From positions 1,905,501 to 1,969,500 of the forward strand of contig NZ_CP063120.1 of NCBI RefSeq assembly GCF_014931395.1: a stretch of DNA of 64,000 bases, given 5' to 3'. The translations under genes and the position numbers were made by a program. Numbering within the stretch: the first letter of the stretch is position 1; the number at the start of each line of letters is the position of its first letter. Under the pieces are notes generated by a model. That model worked only from the letters and a program-made list of their open reading frames with translations. It was not told the origin of the DNA and searched no databases. This document shows positions 59,885 through 64,000 of this stretch, one piece after another. This stretch comes from Haemophilus parainfluenzae. Lineage in GTDB: Bacteria; Pseudomonadota; Gammaproteobacteria; Enterobacterales; Pasteurellaceae.

Positions 59885-60356
59885 TTTCAACGTCTTCTGT
59901 TTTAATCCAAAAGAAAAAGAACCAATATTTTACCGCAATTAAAATAGCAATGATCGTTCGCCCCACTACACTTGGAGTAAAGTAAAAGCCAATTAAAAGC
60001 ATCGTAGTTGAAAAGGTTAGAATAGAAATTTTTGCTTTTTTTGTTAATGCACGACGTTCATTAAAGGATTTTAGGTGCTTTTGATAAAGCTTCGTCCCTA
60101 AAAACCATTGTTCTAAACGAGAAGAACCTTTCGCAAAAGAATAAAGTGTAAGCAGTAAAAAAGGTGTTGTCGGAAGAATAGGTAAAAAAATACCAATAAC
60201 ACCTAATATTAAAGAAATGAATCCAAGAACAACATACATAGCCTTGGTTAAAGAAGTTTTTGGGAAAAACTTAAGTGAAACAACACCTATAACAATCGTA
60301 AGAGCAATGATGCCAGAAAAAATGATAATAGAAAAAAAGGAAGCGCCGTTCATCAT
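59877..60356 (-). CDS. ybaN: DUF454 (YbaN-like) inner-membrane protein
   Basis: Small membrane protein of unknown function. The central segment FLPILPTTPFLLLTLYSFAK followed by SSRLEQWFL is the DUF454 hallmark shared with E. coli YbaN. About four hydrophobic segments are present, one of them extra at the N-terminus. Two successive ATG codons at 60356 and 60353 follow AGGG; the longer frame from 60458 would extend into the divergent prlC promoter region and is rejected. It is coupled to the peptide-binding lipoprotein gene by an 8-base overlap. Confidence 0.82.
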   Translation of the reverse strand: MMNGASFFSIIIFSGIIALTIVIGVVSLKFFPKTSLTKAMYVVLGFISLILGVIGIFLPILPTTPFLLLTLYSFAKGSSRLEQWFLGTKLYQKHLKSFNERRALTKKAKISILTFSTTMLLIGFYFTPSVVGRTIIAILIAVKYWFFFFWIKTEDVENG

Positions 60357-60469
60357 AAACCCTAAATAAAAGTGATACGCAATTATTACTGATTTTTTAG
60401 ATTTTTCAACCTTGATATTATAGAATTTATCGCAATTTACTAAAGAAACAGTTAGCAAAAGGAATATTT

Positions 60470-62509
60470 ATGTCTAATCCATTACTTCATATTGAAGGCT
60501 TACCGCCGTTTTCTCAAATCAAACCAGAACATATTCAACCGGCAATCCAAAAACTCATCGAAGAAAATCGTCAAGCCATTGAACAAGTTTTAAAACAACC
60601 TCACTTTACTTGGGAAAACTTTATTGAACCACTTTCTGAAGCAGGAGAACACTTAAGTCGTGCTTGGTCACCGATCTCCCATTTAAATTCAGTTAAAAAC
60701 AGCCCTGAATTACGTGATGCGTACCAAGCCTGCTTGCCACTACTCTCTGAATACAGCACCTGGGTAGGTCAACACAAAGGCTTATACAACGCTTATGTAG
60801 CCTTAAAAAATAGTCCTGAATTTGCCACTTATTCAGTAGCACAAAAGAAAGCCATTGAAAATGCACTGCGTGATTTTGAGCTTTCAGGTATCGGTTTATC
60901 CGAAGAAAAACAAAAACGTTATGGTGAGATTGTTGCTCGCTTATCAGAATTAAGCGCACAATTTAGCAATAATGTTCTTGACGCTACCATGGGTTGGGAA
61001 AAAGTCATTGAAGATGAAAGTGAATTAGCGAGTCTTCCTGAATCTGCATTACTTGCAGCAAGACAATCTGCTGAAAGCAAAGGCTTAAAAGGCTATCGCT
61101 TTACGTTGGAAATCCCAAGTTATTTGCCTATCATGACCTATTGTGAAAATGCAGCATTACGCGAAGAAATGTATCGTGCTTATGCGACTCGCGCTTCTGA
61201 TCAAGGTCCAAACGCAGGCAAATGGGATAACACAGCGATCATTGAAGAAATCATGACGTTACGCGTAGAACTAGCCAAACTATTAGGTTTCAATACCTAT
61301 ACTGAACGCTCACTTGCGACCAAAATGGCAGAAAATCCACAACAAGTGTTAGATTTCTTAAATAATCTTGCGGATCGTTCAAAAGCACAAGGAGAGAAAG
61401 AATTAGCGGAACTCAAAGCTTATTGTGAAAAAGAATTTGGTATAACGGAACTTGCCCCTTGGGATATCAGTTTCTACTCTGAAAAACAAAAACAACATTT
61501 ATATGCGATCAATGATGAAGAACTTCGTCCTTATTTCCCTGAAGATCGCGTTATTTCGGGCTTATTTGAATTAATTAAACGTATTTTTAATATTCGTGCA
61601 GTTGAACGTTTTGGCGTAGATACTTGGCATAAAGATGTGCGTTTCTTTGATTTAATTGATGAAACGGGAGAAGTACGCGGCAGTTTCTATCTCGACCTTT
61701 ATGCGCGCGAAAATAAACGTGGCGGCGCATGGATGGATGATTGTATCGGCAGAAAACGTAATGCTGACGGTTCAATTCAAAAACCTGTTACCTATTTAAC
61801 CTGTAACTTCAATGCACCTATTGGTGATAAACCTGCGTTATTCACCCATGATGAAGTTACTACTCTCTTCCACGAGTTTGGTCACGGCATTCACCATATG
61901 CTCACCAAAGTTGACGTACCAGATGTTGCGGGTATCAATGGGGTTCCTTGGGATGCCGTAGAACTTCCAAGTCAATTTATGGAAAACTGGTGTTGGGAAA
62001 AAGAAGCCCTTGATTTTATCTCTGGTCACTTTGAAACGCACGAACCGTTACCAGAAGAAAAATTAAATCAACTTCTCAAAGCGAAAAACTACCAAGCAGC
62101 GATGTTTGTTTTACGTCAGCTTGAATTTGGCTTGTTTGATTTTACCCTTCATCATACTTTTGAAGTGGGTAAAGCTAACCAAGTACTTGATACCTTAAAA
62201 GCAGTGAAAGATAAAGTTGCCGTGATTAAAGGTGTTGAATGGGCAAGAGCACCACATAGCTTTAGCCATATTTTTGCGGGCGGTTATGCGGCCGGTTATT
62301 ACAGCTATTTATGGGCTGAAGTGCTATCTGCTGATGCCTTCTCTCGTTTTGAAGAAGAAGGAATTTTCAATCCAGTTACGGGTAAATCCTTCTTGGATGA
62401 AATTCTCACTCGCGGCGGCTCTGAAGAGCCAATGGTCTTATTCAAACGCTTCCGTGGACGTGAACCTCAATTAGACGCATTACTTCGTCATAAAGGCATT
62501 GCGAACTAA
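60470..62509 (+). CDS. prlC: Oligopeptidase A
   Basis: Cytoplasmic zinc metallopeptidase of family M3 that degrades short peptides, including cleaved signal peptides, downstream of SppA. The 679-residue length is typical. The zinc motif HEFGHGIHHM lies near residue 466 and the third ligand region is just after it (PSQFMENWCWE). AAGGAAT precedes the ATG. It is divergent from the DUF454 gene and ends in a hairpin with a variant uptake sequence. Confidence 0.96.
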   Translation: MSNPLLHIEGLPPFSQIKPEHIQPAIQKLIEENRQAIEQVLKQPHFTWENFIEPLSEAGEHLSRAWSPISHLNSVKNSPELRDAYQACLPLLSEYSTWVGQHKGLYNAYVALKNSPEFATYSVAQKKAIENALRDFELSGIGLSEEKQKRYGEIVARLSELSAQFSNNVLDATMGWEKVIEDESELASLPESALLAARQSAESKGLKGYRFTLEIPSYLPIMTYCENAALREEMYRAYATRASDQGPNAGKWDNTAIIEEIMTLRVELAKLLGFNTYTERSLATKMAENPQQVLDFLNNLADRSKAQGEKELAELKAYCEKEFGITELAPWDISFYSEKQKQHLYAINDEELRPYFPEDRVISGLFELIKRIFNIRAVERFGVDTWHKDVRFFDLIDETGEVRGSFYLDLYARENKRGGAWMDDCIGRKRNADGSIQKPVTYLTCNFNAPIGDKPALFTHDEVTTLFHEFGHGIHHMLTKVDVPDVAGINGVPWDAVELPSQFMENWCWEKEALDFISGHFETHEPLPEEKLNQLLKAKNYQAAMFVLRQLEFGLFDFTLHHTFEVGKANQVLDTLKAVKDKVAVIKGVEWARAPHSFSHIFAGGYAAGYYSYLWAEVLSADAFSRFEEEGIFNPVTGKSFLDEILTRGGSEEPMVLFKRFRGREPQLDALLRHKGIAN

Positions 62510-62524
62510 TAACTAAAAAAAGAG

Positions 62525-62548
62525 CGGTCAAATTTTTGACCGTTTTTT
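62525..62548 (+). terminator. prlC terminator with variant uptake sequence
   Basis: CGGTCAAA pairs with TTTGACCG around two bases, then six T. The left arm is preceded by AAAAAAAGAG, again the AAGAGCGGT variant. Confidence 0.75.
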
Positions 62549-62562
62549 ATCTTCCAATATGC

Positions 62563-62598
62563 AGAAAATAAAAAAGCCCTCGGTAATCCGAAGGCTTT
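62563..62598 (-). terminator. rpsO terminator
   Basis: On the minus strand AAAAGCCTTCGG pairs with CCGAGGGCTTTT around a TAA-type loop, followed by a U-run. Confidence 0.85.
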
Positions 62599-62621
62599 TA
62601 TTTTTACTATCGTAATAAAAA

Positions 62622-62891
62622 TTAGCGACGTAAACCTAAACGAGCGATAGTGCTTTGGTATAAAGCAAGATCAGTACGTTTTAAGTAGTCTAAAAGTTTA
62701 CGACGACGAGAAACCATACGTAATAAACCACGACGACCATGGTGGTCTTTTTTGTGCTCAGCGAAGTGAGCTTGTAAGTGGTTGATTTGTGCAGTTAATA
62801 ATGCGATTTGAACTTCAGAAGAACCAGTATCTTTCGCATCGCGACCAAATTCAGCAACGATAGCTGCTTTTTTTTCAGTACTTAGAGACAT
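62622..62891 (-). CDS. rpsO: 30S ribosomal protein S15
   Basis: Primary 16S rRNA-binding protein of the small subunit. The 89-residue length is exact for the family. It contains [20 protein letters not shown] and [20 protein letters not shown], the rRNA-binding signature. TAGGAG precedes the ATG. E. coli rpsO is followed by pnp, but here it ends at its own terminator with convergent prlC beyond. The 130-base region upstream holds no other gene. Confidence 0.98.
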   Translation of the reverse strand: MSLSTEKKAAIVAEFGRDAKDTGSSEVQIALLTAQINHLQAHFAEHKKDHHGRRGLLRMVSRRRKLLDYLKRTDLALYQSTIARLGLRR

Positions 62892-63023
62892 TTTTTACTC
62901 CTAAAAGGTAGTGTTATTAATACATCATTCGCCGATCTCTAACTCAGCGATGACAAGGAGCCTGAATTTTAACGATTGAAGCCAATAAAAGCAAGGAATT
63001 ATTGTACTGTTCCTCTTAAATGT

Positions 63024-63740
63024 TTAATCACTTTTAAATCCGTTCTTACGAATAATGTCTTGCGCATACTCGCTCAATAAAAATTGATAAAATCGTTGCG
63101 TCAATTCGGCATCATTCAGCATAGCAAGGACATACTCTGCTCGAATATTGTATTTGGATGGTAGTACATGACAAAGCATTCCCTCATTTTCTAATCTTGT
63201 CTGGTAATGCGCATAGCCTAACATCATATCCGCATAATCATTTTTCAAGAGATAATGCGCAGCCATTTCACCTGGCGGTATGACAACTTGATTTTCTGTT
63301 CCACCAACCAATTTCAATGCTTTCGATTTTAACCTTTTACCTTGTTCGGGATAATCTTTTTCAATGAGGTCAAAAAGCTGCCAAGTATAATCACCACAAG
63401 GATCACAAATTGGCGTTGACGTGGCTAATCGATATTGATCATCCAAAAGTAGCTCAAGGGTATCTCGTTGAAATTCTGGCTTATTCTTTGTTGTCAGCAT
63501 AAGTTGATTATAAGTTAGCACCTGCTGCTGAAAAACTCGACTCCCTAGTGCCGATACATTTTCTGAATTCGCACTAATAAAAAGATCAGCTAACGCCCCT
63601 TGCATTATACGCGTTTTCAACAAACCAGCGGGACCAAATACGCATTCAATTTCCACGCCATTACGTTGCTTAAATGCTCGAGCAAGCTCCAATAAGGCAT
63701 ATCGAAAGCTTCCAGCGCTATAAATTGCGAGTTTATTCAT
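63024..63740 (-). CDS. ModA-like molybdate/tungstate-type binding protein without signal peptide
   Basis: Substrate-binding protein of 238 residues related to ModA and tungstate binders. Features are LAIYSAGSFRYALLELARAF at the very N-terminus, FGPAGLLKTRIMQGALADLFIS near residue 35 and STPICDPCGDYTWQLF, which includes anion-contact residues. No signal peptide precedes the mature fold, and a TAG stop lies a few codons upstream in frame, so none can be added. It overlaps the upstream ATPase gene by 8 bases and has AAGGA before its ATG. A cytoplasmic oxyanion sensor or an unusual exported protein are both possible. A similar gene next to the molBC locus of H. influenzae is recalled, not checked. 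Confidence 0.75.
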   Translation of the reverse strand: MNKLAIYSAGSFRYALLELARAFKQRNGVEIECVFGPAGLLKTRIMQGALADLFISANSENVSALGSRVFQQQVLTYNQLMLTTKNKPEFQRDTLELLLDDQYRLATSTPICDPCGDYTWQLFDLIEKDYPEQGKRLKSKALKLVGGTENQVVIPPGEMAAHYLLKNDYADMMLGYAHYQTRLENEGMLCHVLPSKYNIRAEYVLAMLNDAELTQRFYQFLLSEYAQDIIRKNGFKSD

Positions 63741-64000
63741 CTCTTTTTCCTTCTAACAACACCTCATAAACCGGCACGAAATGGCTAAACTGTTGCTGCT
63801 GATATTGTGATCGTTCAACAATCATCGGTAAATGAAAAAGTGCGGTCAGATTTTCAGAGGTTAATATCTCATCCGTTTGCCCAAAGCGAATAAAATTTCG
63901 ATTGATTAAAAGTGTTTTATTCGCAATCGCTTGCGCATGATTAGGTTGATGCGTGGTGAAAATAATTCCTAAGCCATGCTTTTTCGCTAATTGTCTTAAA
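63733..64000 (-). CDS. ABC transporter ATPase, C-terminal end (runs off the window)
   Basis: Reverse-strand frame open from base 63999 to a TAA at 63735-63733. It encodes about 88 residues: LRQLAKKHGLGIIFTTHQPN contains the switch histidine of an ABC ATPase (TTHQPN, typical of FecE/BtuD/MolC-like ATPases), then HAQAIANKTLLINRN and GQTDEILT, normal for the region after the switch. The stop overlaps the ATG of the ModA-like gene (ATGAATAA), so they are one operon. An uptake sequence lies at about 63838. The 5' part with the Walker motifs is outside the window. Confidence 0.8.
   Translation of the reverse strand, partial: LRQLAKKHGLGIIFTTHQPNHAQAIANKTLLINRNFIRFGQTDEILTSENLTALFHLPMIVERSQYQQQQFSHFVPVYEVLLEGKRDE

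Overview
The window is chromosomal DNA from a Pasteurellaceae bacterium, most probably Haemophilus parainfluenzae or a close relative. The 9-base DNA-uptake core AAGTGCGGT or its complement occurs about 45 times. Several proteins (SodC, the Sap system, HmrM, MnmC, ParC) match the Haemophilus type by my recall, and base composition is AT-rich. The species call is inference; family membership is well supported. Almost every base is used by compact, mostly core genes. Many 3' ends are marked by inverted pairs of uptake sequences that double as bidirectional terminators.

Layout. 1-6.4 kb: parE (5' end outside the window), a copper nitrite reductase gene of the NirK/AniA type, parC and the glutamate symporter gene gltS. 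6.4-9.9 kb (minus strand): accD-folC, truA, rplY. 10.1-14.0 kb: a DedA gene, ribE, the MATE pump hmrM, ycjF. 14.2-17.0 kb: an accessory block of a secreted transglutaminase-like protein, a MerT/MerP-like metal transport pair, a small membrane protein and periplasmic Cu,Zn superoxide dismutase. This block lies between ycjF and ycjX, which are neighbours in E. coli. 17.1-24.0 kb: ycjX and the divergent sapABCDF operon. 24.1-26.8 kb: a frameshifted AT-rich membrane-protein gene and sppA. 26.9-33.1 kb: ydjA, metX with tandem MetJ boxes, sanA, lysC, purA and a DUF484 gene.

33.1-38.3 kb is the most unusual segment. A four-gene ABC transporter operon (binding protein, ATPase, fused permease, second ATPase) is flanked by two copies of the 3' end of the DUF484 gene, about 92% identical over 119 bases. 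The repeat begins at an uptake sequence, and I find no exact uptake core inside the operon. This looks like an insertion by recombination, plausibly after natural transformation.

38.3-44.2 kb: an orphan membrane-anchored protein, yedE, ilvIH and fabB. 44.4-54.0 kb: mnmC, rng, putP-cmoB, gcvA-rlmM, the GcvB small RNA gene divergent from gcvA, and ilvE. 54.1-60.4 kb (minus strand): a MerR-type regulator gene coupled to a 1149-residue fusion of LplT, PlsC-type acyltransferase and acyl-ACP synthetase, then a peptide-binding lipoprotein and a DUF454 protein. 60.5-64 kb: prlC, rpsO, and a ModA-like binding protein coupled to an ABC ATPase that runs off the window.

Functional threads are branched-chain amino acid synthesis (ilvIH, ilvE, GcvA/GcvB), methionine and lysine entry steps (metX, lysC), lipid synthesis and repair (accD, fabB, Aas fusion), envelope defence (Sap, SodC, HmrM), and uptake of metals, peptides and possibly sugar phosphates or iron.
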